Origin: DASYXT01 sp035934555
Lineage (GTDB): Bacteria > Verrucomicrobiota > Verrucomicrobiia > Limisphaerales > UBA8199
Direction: 5' to 3'
Length of the DNA: 64,000 nt
Assembly: GCA_035934555.1 (NCBI GenBank)
Contig: DASYXT010000077.1
Coordinates: 31,399-95,398 of the forward strand
In this document: positions 25,389-34,612 of the stretch, piece by piece
Numbering within the stretch: the first letter of the stretch is position 1
Layout of the letters: the number at the start of each line of letters is the position of its first letter
Program-made: the position numbers and the translations under genes
The notes under the pieces: generated by a model
The model's input: only the letters and a program-made list of their open reading frames with translations
What the model was told of the DNA's origin: nothing
Database searches by the model: none

Positions 25389-25495
25389 GGCGCGCGGACT
25401 TTAGTCCGCAGCACGCGTCGAATGGAGGGTGGGCGTGGATAGTTCCAAGGTGCGCTTGGCGTTTGGGCGTTGCTGCGGACTAAAGTCCGCGCGCC
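25389..25495 (+). repeat. Palindromic repeat element, copy 4
   Basis: GGCGCGCGGACTTTAGTCCG then CAGCA at the left end pairs almost perfectly with TGCTGCGGACTAAAGTCCGC then GCGCC at the right end. The last base overlaps the stop codon of the minus-strand asparaginase-like gene. The interior (TCGAATGGAGGGTGGGCG) is clearly related to copy 5 (CCGAATTGAAGGTGGGCG). Confidence 0.88.
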
Positions 25496-25977
25496 TAAAT
25501 CTCCTCGAAACAATTCTTCTCCCGGTTTTTTCGCGTCTGGTCAGGGCGGAATACGCGCCCGTTCATGGCGATATAGACGCCGGGCGGGCGGCTTTGCACG
25601 ACGCCGATGGCGCAGCCGATATTGAACACCGCGTCCGTGCTGCGAAAGCGCGCAGGTTGCATCGAGCCGGTGAGCACAACCGTCTTGTTCGAAATATTGC
25701 CCAACGCGCGCGCGGTTTCGACCATGGTATCGGTCCCGTGGGTGACGACGATCAGCGGGCACGGGTCAGCCAGGATGCGCTGGCGGATCAATTCACGGTC
25801 GGCGTCGGTCATGTCCAAGCTGTCCTTGCGCAAGATGGATTCGACGTCGTACGCAAATGTGACGTTGGCTTCGTCGATGACTTCCCGCACCTGGGGCGAG
25901 CCGACTTCGAATTCGCTCCGCGCATCGAAATAGACTTTATCAATGGTGCCGCCGGTGGTGAAAAATTTAATCTTCAT
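25495..25977 (-). CDS. Single-domain L-asparaginase-like protein
   Basis: A 160-residue protein equal to the N-terminal catalytic domain of type I/II asparaginases, which are normally about 330 residues. The start at 25977 (MKIKFFTTGGTIDKVYFD) places the nucleophile Thr in TGGTID; the second catalytic motif VVTHGTDTMVETA and the VLTGSMQPARF segment are intact. The C-terminal domain that completes the substrate site is absent, though short stand-alone members of this family are known. An upstream in-frame ATG at 26025 would prepend 16 unlikely residues. The stop is embedded in a palindromic repeat. Confidence 0.8.
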   Translation of the reverse strand: MKIKFFTTGGTIDKVYFDARSEFEVGSPQVREVIDEANVTFAYDVESILRKDSLDMTDADRELIRQRILADPCPLIVVTHGTDTMVETARALGNISNKTVVLTGSMQPARFRSTDAVFNIGCAIGVVQSRPPGVYIAMNGRVFRPDQTRKNREKNCFEEI

Positions 25978-26070
25978 GTGTATGCCGCCGCGGTGCCCGC
26001 GGAGTCGAGCGGAGCAAACAAGCAAGAGGCCAGATGATCCTTGTGGTTAAATGCTCCACGCTCTGCCGTC

Positions 26071-27894
26071 TTACTTCTTCCCGCGTTCCTTCGCCCAGGT
26101 ATCTTTCAACGTGATGGTGCGGTTAAACACCAGCTTTCCCGGGGCGCTATCCGGATCGAGGGTGACGTAGGCCAGCCGCTCGAACTGGTACCGCAACTCC
26201 GCTCGCGCCTCCTTCAAACTCGGTTCGCATTTCGCGGTCGCCACTTCCAGCGAGTGGGGATTAACGTGCCGGCGGAAATCCCCGTCGGCATCAGGCTCGG
26301 CCACGGTGAACAGCCGGTCATAAAGCCGGACCTCGGCATCGACCGCATGCTCGGCGCTGACCCAATGAATCGTGCCTTTCACCTTGCGATTGGCTGTCGC
26401 GCCGCCCGTCTTGCTGTCGAGGTCCGCGGTGCAGCGCAATTCGACAATGCGGCCGGCGGCGTCCTTCACGACCTCGGTACACTTGATGATGTAGGCGTAC
26501 TTCAAGCGCACCTCGCCGCCGGGCTGCAGGCGGAAATATTTCGGCGGCGGCTGCTCCATGAAATCCTCCTGCTCGATGAACAGGGTGCGGCCGAAAGGCA
26601 CTTTGCGAGTGCCAGCCGCGGGGTCTTCGGGATTGTTCACGGCGTCCAAATGCTCGACCTGCTGCGCCGGATAATTGGTCAGCACCACTTTAATCGGGCG
26701 CAGCACGGCCAGGCGCCGCAAGGCGCGCCGATTCAAATCCTCGCGCACTGCGTGTTCGAACACGGCGATATCGGTGATGCTGTTGTATTTGGTGACGCCG
26801 ATGTTATAGGCAAAATCCCGCAGAGCTTGCGCGGTGATCCCCCGCCGCCGGATGCCGCTGATGGTGGGCATCCGCGGGTCGTCCCAGCCGGTGACGATTC
26901 GCTCATTAACTAACTGGATCAGCTTGCGCTTGGAAACAATCGTGTAATTGGGAATCAACTTCGCAAATTCGTATTGATGCGGCAGCGGGCGGGGCAAATC
27001 GAGATTCTCGAGAATCCAATCGTAAAGCGGCCGATGCACCTCGAATTCCAGCGTGCAGATCGAGTGGGTGATGCCTTCCAGGTAATCGCTCAGGCAATGC
27101 GCGAAATCGTACAGGGGGTAGATGCACCATTGGTTGCCCGTATGGTGATGCTCGGCGTGCCGGATGCGATACAAAACCGGGTCCCGCAGCCAGATGTTGG
27201 GCGAGCTCATGTCGATGCGGGCGCGCAGGGTCCGCGCGCCGTCGGCAAACTCGCCCGCCTTCATCCGCGCGAACAGGTCCAGATTCTCTTCCCCCGAGCG
27301 CTCCCGATAAGGGCTATCTTTGCCGGGCCGGTCGGGCGCGCCGCGATACTGCTCGGTTTCTTCGGCGGACAGATCATCCACATAAGCCTTGCCCTTGCGG
27401 ATGAGCTCCAGCGCATACTCATAGATTTGGTCGAAATAATCGGAAGCGTAAAAGGGCTCGACCGGGGTTGCTGTCGGACTGGCAGCACCCGTAACCGGCG
27501 GCAGGTAAAAGTCGGCCTTGCCATTGACCTCACCGGATTGCGGAGTTTCGCCTTTGGCCTTCAGACCCAGGCGGTCGTCGGCCCAGCCGCTGATCAACCA
27601 ATTCACATCCGCTCGGATCGAATCCACGTACTCGACCTCTTCCTTCGTCGGGTTCGTGTCGTCCATCCGCAGGTTGCATACGCCGCCAAACTCGCGCGCG
27701 ATGCCGAAATTCAGGCAGATGGATTTGGCATGACCGATGTGCAGGTAACCGTTGGGTTCGGGCGGAAACCGGGTATGGATTTGCGGGTATTTGCCCTCGC
27801 GCACGTGCGCGGCGACCACGTCGCGAATAAAATCCGTCGGAGCGGCAGGCTCGGCCGGAGCGGGTGCGCCAGTTTTGGAAAGGGGATTCGACAT
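26071..27894 (-). CDS. glnS: Glutamine--tRNA ligase
   Basis: A 607-residue class I synthetase that charges tRNA-Gln. The HIGH motif is PNGYLHIGHAK (about 46-56) and the KMSKS loop is the variant IVSKRKL. Two C-terminal beta-barrel anticodon-binding domains complete the enzyme (KVVLTNYPAQQVEHLD onward). Compared with the E. coli enzyme there is an insert of roughly 35 residues, rich in Pro/Gly/Thr, between the GW at about 103 and YASDYFDQ. The gene lies 21 bases after lysS on the same strand, so the two synthetases probably form an operon. Confidence 0.93.
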   Translation of the reverse strand: MSNPLSKTGAPAPAEPAAPTDFIRDVVAAHVREGKYPQIHTRFPPEPNGYLHIGHAKSICLNFGIAREFGGVCNLRMDDTNPTKEEVEYVDSIRADVNWLISGWADDRLGLKAKGETPQSGEVNGKADFYLPPVTGAASPTATPVEPFYASDYFDQIYEYALELIRKGKAYVDDLSAEETEQYRGAPDRPGKDSPYRERSGEENLDLFARMKAGEFADGARTLRARIDMSSPNIWLRDPVLYRIRHAEHHHTGNQWCIYPLYDFAHCLSDYLEGITHSICTLEFEVHRPLYDWILENLDLPRPLPHQYEFAKLIPNYTIVSKRKLIQLVNERIVTGWDDPRMPTISGIRRRGITAQALRDFAYNIGVTKYNSITDIAVFEHAVREDLNRRALRRLAVLRPIKVVLTNYPAQQVEHLDAVNNPEDPAAGTRKVPFGRTLFIEQEDFMEQPPPKYFRLQPGGEVRLKYAYIIKCTEVVKDAAGRIVELRCTADLDSKTGGATANRKVKGTIHWVSAEHAVDAEVRLYDRLFTVAEPDADGDFRRHVNPHSLEVATAKCEPSLKEARAELRYQFERLAYVTLDPDSAPGKLVFNRTITLKDTWAKERGKK

Positions 27895-27915
27895 AAACAG
27901 ATCAGCGGGCCTGGT

Positions 27916-29370
27916 TCACTTGGGCTTCAATTGCGGGAAGAGAATCACGTCCCGGATGCTCTCCTGCCCGAGCAACATCATGCATAGCCGGTCGATGCCA
28001 ATGCCGATACCGCCGGCCGGCGGCATGCCGTGTTCGAGAGACACCAAAAAATCTTCATCAAGCTTCTGCTGCTCGCCGCCGGCCTGGTGCTCGAGCCGTT
28101 CGCGTTGCTCGATCGGATCGTTCTGCTCGGTGTAGGCCGGCGCCAATTCCTGCCCGTTAGCGCAACACTCGAACACCTCGACCGTACTGGGGTCCTCCAA
28201 TGACAGCTTGGCCAGCGGGATCAGTTCCTTGGGGGCGTGCGTGACGAAGACCGGGTTGAGCAGCGTCGGTTCGATCAGCTTCTCGAACACCGCCTGCGTG
28301 ATTTCGAAATCTTCGTATTCCCTGCCGATTTCGGCGCCGAGTTTCACCGCGCGCTCTCGCCGCTCCTGGGGCGCCAGCTCAAACCAATCGTTGCCCGCGC
28401 GCTCTCGCACCAGGTCCTTGTACTTGGCGCGACGCCAGGGCCGGGCCAGGTCGATCGTGCGCGTCACTTTGCCCTCGGCATCTTTGTGTTCGATGCGCAG
28501 CGTTCCGAGGACGGTTTGCGCCACGTGGCAAACCATCGACTCGAGCAGTTCCATCATCGAGAGATAATCGCCGTAGGCCTGGTATGCTTCGAGCATCGTG
28601 AACTCCGGATTGTGCCGCCGGGACAGGCCTTCATTGCGAAAATTGCGCCCGATCTCGAATACGCGGTCCAGGCCGCCCACCAGGAGCCGCTTGAGATAAA
28701 GTTCGAGAGCGATGCGCAGGTAAAAATCGCAACCCAACGCGTTGTGATGGGTCTTGAAGGGCTGCGCCGCCGCCCCGCCGGGTATCGCCTGCATCATCGG
28801 CGTCTCCACCTCGATAAACCCGCGCTCATTCATGAAATTCCGAATCTCGTGGAGGATTCGGCTGCGTTTGAGAAAAACCTCTTTAACTTCCGGGTTGGCC
28901 ATCAGGTCCAAGTACCGTTGCCGATAGCGAATCTCGGTGTCGGCCAGGCCATGCCATTTCTCGGGCGGCGGGCGCAACGCTTTGGCCAGAATGACAAACT
29001 GCGTCAGGCGCACCGAGATTTCGCCGGTTTTGGTGGTAAACAGCGTGCCGGTCGCACCGATGAAATCGCCTAAATCCAGGTGCCGGAATGAATCGAATAG
29101 TTCGTCGCCGAGCACGTTTTTCTGCGCATAAACCTGCAGCCGGCCCGATTGATCACGCACATCGATGAACATGCTCTTGCCCATGTCGCGGTGAGCCGTA
29201 ATCCGTCCCGCGACCGATACCTCGCGGCCTTCGAGATAGTTTTCCCGCGCGTGGGCGCACGTTTCGGCCGGCGCGAACTTGTTGCGGTACGGATCGATGC
29301 CTTTGCCGCGCAGGGCGGCCAGCTTGGCCTTGCGTTGCTCGATGAGTGAATTGGTGTCGTCCGTCGCCAT
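27916..29370 (-). CDS. lysS: Lysine--tRNA ligase, class II
   Basis: A 484-residue dimeric synthetase. The N-terminal OB-fold anticodon domain (VAGRITAHRDMGKSMFIDVR) is followed by the class II core: motif 2 region FEIGRNFRNEGLSRRHNPEF with TMLEAYQAYGDY, and motif 3 GIGIGIDRLCMMLLG near the end with RDVILFPQLKPK. Length is normal. It precedes glnS in the same direction. Confidence 0.95.
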   Translation of the reverse strand: MATDDTNSLIEQRKAKLAALRGKGIDPYRNKFAPAETCAHARENYLEGREVSVAGRITAHRDMGKSMFIDVRDQSGRLQVYAQKNVLGDELFDSFRHLDLGDFIGATGTLFTTKTGEISVRLTQFVILAKALRPPPEKWHGLADTEIRYRQRYLDLMANPEVKEVFLKRSRILHEIRNFMNERGFIEVETPMMQAIPGGAAAQPFKTHHNALGCDFYLRIALELYLKRLLVGGLDRVFEIGRNFRNEGLSRRHNPEFTMLEAYQAYGDYLSMMELLESMVCHVAQTVLGTLRIEHKDAEGKVTRTIDLARPWRRAKYKDLVRERAGNDWFELAPQERRERAVKLGAEIGREYEDFEITQAVFEKLIEPTLLNPVFVTHAPKELIPLAKLSLEDPSTVEVFECCANGQELAPAYTEQNDPIEQRERLEHQAGGEQQKLDEDFLVSLEHGMPPAGGIGIGIDRLCMMLLGQESIRDVILFPQLKPK

Positions 29371-29546
29371 TGCGCGCTAAATGAAAGCGAAAAGAGCCCG
29401 GTTGTCCAAGGGGAAAAGGGCAGGGTAGCCGGTATTCAGTATCCAGTAATCGGTAAATCAGCATTAGGTCAGCAATTGGAATTGAAAATGGGGAATTGGT
29501 TGAAACGCTTCGCCTGCGCGCCTGCGCTCAAAGATGCACGCATCGC

Positions 29547-29574
29547 TTGACTCACCGGGGCGTCGCTCTATGAT
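29547..29574 (+). promoter_or_regulatory. Sigma-70 promoter of enolase gene
   Basis: TTGACT, a 16-nt spacer and TATGAT match consensus at 5 of 6 and 5 of 6 positions, with transcription expected near 29581, about 80 bases before the enolase ATG. Upstream (29465-29500) is a short AT-rich tract, ATTGGAATTGAAAATGGGG, resembling the repeats at 19.2 kb. Confidence 0.65.
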
Positions 29575-29663
29575 GCGCCAATTCTTGAACGGAAGAGGGA
29601 ACCATACCTCTGGAACAAATCACCGGAAACCCAGTTCCCCTTCTGCAACTTGAAAGTGAACTT

Positions 29664-30995
29664 ATGAGCATGATCCATGATATCCAGGCGCGGACGGTTC
29701 TCGACTCGCGTGGCAATCCCACCGTCGAGGTGGACGTTTTTCTGGCCGGCGGCGCAGTCGGTCGAGCGGCAGTGCCCTCGGGCGCCAGCACCGGCGAGCA
29801 TGAAGCGCTGGAGTTGCGCGACGGCGACCAGCAACGGTTCCTCGGCAAAGGCGTCAGCAAGGCGGTGGCCAATGTGGTGAACAAAATCCTGCCGGCGGTG
29901 CGCGGACTCGATGCGCTCGATCAGTTGAGCGTTGACCGCATTATGCTCGAGTTGGACGGCACGGAAACCAAATCCAAATTGGGCGCCAACGCGATTCTGG
30001 CGGTGTCGCTCGCCAACGCCAAAGCGGCCTCCGAAGCGCTGGGCATGCCGTTGTTCAAGTATATCGGCGGCCCGAATGCGAAAGTGCTGCCGGTGCCGAT
30101 GGCCAACGTGATTAACGGCGGCGCCCATTCCGACGCGCCGATCGATTTCCAGGAATTCATGATCATGCCCCACGGCCTGCCCACGTTCAGCGAAGGGTTG
30201 CGTGCACTGACCGAGATTTTCCATGCGCTCAAATCCGTGTTGAAAAAGCGCGGGCTCAGCACCGCCGTCGGCGATGAAGGCGGCTTCGCGCCGAAGCTCA
30301 ACAGCGTTGAGGACGCACTCGAGTCCATCCTCCAGGCGACGAAGGATGCCGGGTATAAAGCGGGCAAGGAGATATTTCTCGCGCTGGATGTGGCGGCCTC
30401 GGAGTTCTACAACGGCAACGGGACTTATACTTTTAAGAAGAGCACCGGCAAAACCGTTACAGGCGATGAGCTGATTGATTTTTACATCAAGCTCTGCAGC
30501 CAATATCCCATCGTGAGCATCGAGGACGGCTGCGCCGAAAGCGATTGGACCAACTGGAAAACCCTCACCGACAAGCTCGGCGCCAAAATCCAACTGGTGG
30601 GCGATGACGTGTTCGTTACCAATGTGAAATTCCTCAAACGCGGGATCGACACCGGCACCGCCAATTCGATTCTGGTGAAGGTCAACCAGATCGGGTCGCT
30701 GACCGAAACGCTCGATGCGGTCGAATTGGCGCAAACCAACCGTTACACGGCGGTGATGAGCCATCGCTCGGGTGAGACGGAGGATGCGACGATCGCGGAC
30801 CTTGCGGTGGCGACCAACTGCGGCCAGATCAAAACGGGCTCGTTGAGCCGGTCCGACCGCCTGGCGAAGTACAATCAGTTGCTGCGGATCGAGCAACTAT
30901 TGGGCAAGAACGCTGTGTACGCCGGCTTGAGCGCCTTGCCGCGTGGGATAGCTATCGAGCAGGGCGGGCGCTCCAAACGTGAAGGAAAGAGGTAA
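29664..30995 (+). CDS. eno: Enolase
   Basis: A 443-residue glycolytic enzyme converting 2-phosphoglycerate to phosphoenolpyruvate. Signatures are ARTVLDSRGNPTVEVDV at the start, PSGASTGEHEALELRDGD, the magnesium ligand regions around LALDVAASEF, SIEDGCAE and LVGDDVFVTN, and the family signature ILVKVNQIGSLTETLDAV with SHRSGETEDATIADLAV. ATG at 29664 starts MSMIHDIQA as usual. Monocistronic by its promoter and divergent neighbour. Confidence 0.96.
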   Translation: MSMIHDIQARTVLDSRGNPTVEVDVFLAGGAVGRAAVPSGASTGEHEALELRDGDQQRFLGKGVSKAVANVVNKILPAVRGLDALDQLSVDRIMLELDGTETKSKLGANAILAVSLANAKAASEALGMPLFKYIGGPNAKVLPVPMANVINGGAHSDAPIDFQEFMIMPHGLPTFSEGLRALTEIFHALKSVLKKRGLSTAVGDEGGFAPKLNSVEDALESILQATKDAGYKAGKEIFLALDVAASEFYNGNGTYTFKKSTGKTVTGDELIDFYIKLCSQYPIVSIEDGCAESDWTNWKTLTDKLGAKIQLVGDDVFVTNVKFLKRGIDTGTANSILVKVNQIGSLTETLDAVELAQTNRYTAVMSHRSGETEDATIADLAVATNCGQIKTGSLSRSDRLAKYNQLLRIEQLLGKNAVYAGLSALPRGIAIEQGGRSKREGKR

Positions 30996-31183
30996 GCCGC
31001 GTGGCCGCGCTTGCCTGCGGCCATGCCCAGGGGGCGTTCGGGCGTTTGTGGGGACCGGAGTGTCCGCGTCTCGCCAGCGCCACAGCCGCTGTTACTCGGG
31101 CTGCATCCGCCAAAGCACATTTGCCTTGACTTCTTAGCGTTATCCCCTCACACTGCTCTCTCGAAGAAAGGCACTCTCATTTT

Positions 31184-31990
31184 ATGCAACTACTGCGTTC
31201 CTGGGGCCGGTTTCTCGTTTTGACGCTCCTTTGCCTGGTGCCCATAGCGGCCCGCGCCGACGTGCTGGTCTATGTGACCATGTTTTCGCTCTCTCCCGAC
31301 CCGGTCACTATCTCAGTGGGCCAGGCGGTGTTCTGGACCGATGGCGATGGTGGCGGGCCGTATGGTATTTACGGCATTGATGGCTGGAGCACGCAAACCG
31401 ATAGTTACGGCATTCAGTTTAATCAGGCGGGCACGTATAGTTATTATGACGATAACGGAAACTACGGAACGATCTATGTCAATGCGGCTAACGTGCCGCC
31501 TGCAGTTCTAATAACCGCCCCGGCCAACAACGCTGTGTTTCCGGCCCCCGCCACGTTTGATTTTACAGCCATGGCCCTGGACCCCGATTCGGATGGCATT
31601 ATGGATGTCCAGTTTTACGTCGGCACTACGCTGGCCGACGACCTCTTCAACCCTCCCTACACCACTTCCATAACCAACTTGTCGGCCGGCACGTACACCC
31701 TGACTGCCGTGGCCAATGACAACGGCGGCGCCTCCGCCACCAATTCCATCTCCATTACCGTCGGGACAATCATTCCGCCAAGCCTCGCCGTGAGTCGCAT
31801 GGGCAACCAGTTGGTCATCTCCTGGGAGACAAACCAGGCTGCCGGTCTGACTCTCCAGTCCACAACCGACCTTGTCTCCGGTGCAACCTGGACTCCCGTC
31901 CCGATCGCGCCGGTGCAGGTTGGCAGTCAGTTGGTCGTCACCAACCCGATTGCCGGCCCACGGCAGTTCTTTCGCCTGAGCAACCGCTGA
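31184..31990 (+). CDS. Secreted cupredoxin-like / Ig-like protein
   Basis: A 268-residue exported protein with signal peptide 1-25 (ending ARA). Residues about 26-98 resemble a plastocyanin/amicyanin-like barrel (FSLSPDPVTISVGQAVFWTD, then QAGTYSYYDDNGNYGTIYV), but the usual His-Cys-His-Met copper ligands are not visible. An Ig-like domain follows (about 100-193, PPAVLITAPANNAVFPAPAT). The C-terminal module ends GPRQFFRLSNR, a pattern repeated at the ends of other secreted proteins in this window. Ligand or partner unknown. Confidence 0.65.
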   Translation: MQLLRSWGRFLVLTLLCLVPIAARADVLVYVTMFSLSPDPVTISVGQAVFWTDGDGGGPYGIYGIDGWSTQTDSYGIQFNQAGTYSYYDDNGNYGTIYVNAANVPPAVLITAPANNAVFPAPATFDFTAMALDPDSDGIMDVQFYVGTTLADDLFNPPYTTSITNLSAGTYTLTAVANDNGGASATNSISITVGTIIPPSLAVSRMGNQLVISWETNQAAGLTLQSTTDLVSGATWTPVPIAPVQVGSQLVVTNPIAGPRQFFRLSNR

Positions 31991-32013
31991 CCGTAGTCTG
32001 ATTGCCCTAAAAA

Positions 32014-32041
32014 CGTGCGGCGGACTGAAGTTCGCGCTCCG
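32014..32041 (+). repeat. Half copy of the palindromic repeat (right arm only)
   Basis: GCGGCGGACTGAAGTTCGCG then CTCCG matches the right arm of the repeat family (GCTGCGGACTAAAGTCCGCG CTCCG) with three differences. No left arm is found nearby. It lies 24 bases after the stop of the secreted cupredoxin-like gene. Confidence 0.65.
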
Positions 32042-32118
32042 GCTCAGACACCAAGCCGCGAATCGCGAAACTGCCATTCAACGGCCCTACAGGATGACCA
32101 CACGTCCGCACCCTGCGC

Positions 32119-34563
32119 TCAAGGAACGTGGAAGCGGTAAAAGCGATTGCCGCCGTTGGCGGTGGTATCGGTGAAAGAAGCAGTGCTGTTCGTGACAGAT
32201 AAGGATTGCAGGAGCTGCCAATCGACGAGATTCGTCGAGCCAAAGACGGACACTTGAGCGGCGCCGGGCGCCACGAGATTGAAACTGAACTGTCCGCCCG
32301 GGAGAACCTTCAACGAGGAGCTGTCAATGTACGGCATGTCAATACTGAAGGGCGCCTGGCTTGTGGCAAACAAGGCGGAGTTGGTTGAGCTGGTGACTCG
32401 AATGGTATAGTCATTACCGGGAACGAGGCTCAAACCAACCTGCCATTGATACGCGCCGGTGCTTGGAGTGTTGGTAATCGTGGTCACATAGACACCGGCC
32501 TTGTAAAGATCGATGATCACGTTCTCGCCAATGTTCCCCTGCCACTGCACGAAATACTTCAGTCCGCGGCGCCAGAATTCCCCACCGTTGGGCGAGGTGA
32601 CGGCAAGGAACGGCGAAACGGTGTTGAACGAACCTGTCGCCCAGTCACTGGCACCAGCATCGTTCCAAGTCCGCACGCGGTAGTAGTAAGTCGTGTCGGG
32701 GGTTGCGTTGCTCCAGACCAAAAATGCGTCGGTCTGGTAAGGAACCGCCAGTATTGGATTGGAGATATCCTGGTTGGTCGAGACTTGAACTTCGTAGTAA
32801 GCGGCGAGGCCGGCCGGCGACCACGAAAGCAAAATCGGGCGTTCCTGGTTGACGCTGTAGGTCACATTTGTGACCGCCAGGGGCGGCGCAATTACGTCGT
32901 GAGGTTGGACACCGAGATAACTCTGGACTTGGGCGAGCAACGGAGGAATGGCCAAGTCGGGCAAGTCGGGGTAGCAAAAAATAAACTCGCCGAAATCTCC
33001 GTTCGCCGCGGTGAGGTTCATGGTAACACTCAAGCTGCCGGTAACGGGATTGTAGCTCGTGGTTTGTGGCAGAAAGACGCCCTGTCCGGTAGTGGCGCGA
33101 TAATACACGGTAATATTCGTCGGAGCGGTTATGCCGAAGTTAGCCGCAGCGAAATTGACGTTGGCGTTCAGGCTGTCAATGGAGCCTTCGCTAAGATTGA
33201 CCCGAACCGGCAACACGCGCGGAGCTTTGCCCTGGAACAAAGGATAAACGGGCGCATACGGCTCGTTGGTGACCGTCACCTGATTGTAACCGCCCCCGCC
33301 GCCCAAAACATCGAGCGACACTCCGGTGCTGCCGAAGGTGTAACTGTCGCTGTTTGCCAAATCAATTTCGGTGTCTGAGTTGGCTTGCGATGCGGAGGGA
33401 AACGGAGAGCGAAAAGCCCGATAGCTGGTCGTCTGCGCATTGGTAAATCCCATTTGGAAAACGACATTGGTGCCGGAAACTTCGGTGCAGGCTGGGCTGA
33501 CACCCACCGTGCCGCCCCAACCGACGAAAGTATTTCCATTAGGAAGCCGTTGGGCGCTGCCTTGAGACGGCCCTGAAACCGCCGGGTTGGGCGTGTAGGT
33601 CCAGATATGGGTCGCGATCAGGTTCGTTTCATCCAGCGCGTATTCATGTGCTTTTGAGGTTGCGCCCGGCCCGAAGGTGCTATTGTTGTAAATCAACACG
33701 TGGCCGTTGGGCAGGCGATTGATGTCGTGCCCGGCAAAATCGTTGGTGCCTTCCTGCGGGCTGACGCCGACAAAGGTGAACTGATTTTCGGTTCCACCCA
33801 AATGCCACAGGATCTGGCCGGTTTGCCGGCTGATTTTTTTCACCCAATTGGGCGTGCTAATGACGAGGTTTCCATCCGTGTCCTCGAAAACGCAATTCAG
33901 GTGAAACCCGCTAATCACAGCGGCGGTGGAGTTGACCCACCGACTCGTGAACGGATAGTGGTCCCAGGAACGCCACTGAAAAACGACGTTGCGTTGCGCA
34001 TCCAATTCCTGGATGATTCCGCCGGCCACCAGCGCCGCCGGGTTGCCATTGCTCACCACCTTACTCATATCTACACGTGTCATGTAATAACTCGTTACTA
34101 AAGCATGGCCGTTGGGCAGCATTTGGAAATCGTGGCATTCGGCATTATAGCCGTTTCCGGCATGAATGGACTCTACGTCGTTGAAGTTTTCGTCCAAAAT
34201 CTCATGCGTCACGTACCCACCGCCCGACCACGTAAGCGCGGAATACTGTTGCGCGTAGTGTAGATAACCGTTGGGCAATTCGTTGAAATCAAAAGCGGCG
34301 TTCGTCAGCGGCTTATACCAGAACGGCGTCCCGTCGTTGTTAAGCATCATGACGTAATATCCGTAGCTTGCCGCCTTGTAACTGTCGGTCAGGAATATGT
34401 ACCCATTGGCGACGTCAGGAGCGTCGTTGGTGATCACCGTCAGTGCTGGGAAATTGGTGGGAAGCTGGGCGAATGCTTTATTTGAACTGACGGCCGGCAA
34501 GCCGATGGCAATTGCGCACAGCGCGATTGTTCGGGATGCCCCTACAAGCGAATAGGTTTTCAT
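32119..34563 (-). CDS. Secreted arylsulfotransferase-like propeller with FnIII domain
   Basis: An 814-residue exported protein (signal peptide about 1-32, ending AFA). Residues about 45-400 match the ASST/arylsulfotransferase-like propeller, with repeated blade motifs ECHDFQMLPNGHALVTSYYM, GHDINRLPNGHVLIYNN and SAQRLPNGNTFVGWGG; the His in CHDF and GHD are candidates for the family's catalytic/binding histidines. A fibronectin type III segment lies near 565-660, followed by a beta domain and a C-terminal tail ending NRFYRFHVP. It neighbours a larger paralogue. True sulfotransfer activity is uncertain; many such proteins in this phylum are uncharacterised. Confidence 0.7.
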   Translation of the reverse strand: MKTYSLVGASRTIALCAIAIGLPAVSSNKAFAQLPTNFPALTVITNDAPDVANGYIFLTDSYKAASYGYYVMMLNNDGTPFWYKPLTNAAFDFNELPNGYLHYAQQYSALTWSGGGYVTHEILDENFNDVESIHAGNGYNAECHDFQMLPNGHALVTSYYMTRVDMSKVVSNGNPAALVAGGIIQELDAQRNVVFQWRSWDHYPFTSRWVNSTAAVISGFHLNCVFEDTDGNLVISTPNWVKKISRQTGQILWHLGGTENQFTFVGVSPQEGTNDFAGHDINRLPNGHVLIYNNSTFGPGATSKAHEYALDETNLIATHIWTYTPNPAVSGPSQGSAQRLPNGNTFVGWGGTVGVSPACTEVSGTNVVFQMGFTNAQTTSYRAFRSPFPSASQANSDTEIDLANSDSYTFGSTGVSLDVLGGGGGYNQVTVTNEPYAPVYPLFQGKAPRVLPVRVNLSEGSIDSLNANVNFAAANFGITAPTNITVYYRATTGQGVFLPQTTSYNPVTGSLSVTMNLTAANGDFGEFIFCYPDLPDLAIPPLLAQVQSYLGVQPHDVIAPPLAVTNVTYSVNQERPILLSWSPAGLAAYYEVQVSTNQDISNPILAVPYQTDAFLVWSNATPDTTYYYRVRTWNDAGASDWATGSFNTVSPFLAVTSPNGGEFWRRGLKYFVQWQGNIGENVIIDLYKAGVYVTTITNTPSTGAYQWQVGLSLVPGNDYTIRVTSSTNSALFATSQAPFSIDMPYIDSSSLKVLPGGQFSFNLVAPGAAQVSVFGSTNLVDWQLLQSLSVTNSTASFTDTTANGGNRFYRFHVP

Positions 34564-34612
34564 AGGTTTTAGTTTAGGAGGGTTTTCGGCTGACTATTAC
34601 GTTATGGTTGAA

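Noticed and set aside
29568..30896. A 442-codon minus-strand frame opposite enolase
   Set aside because: Antisense shadow of a strongly conserved enolase gene.
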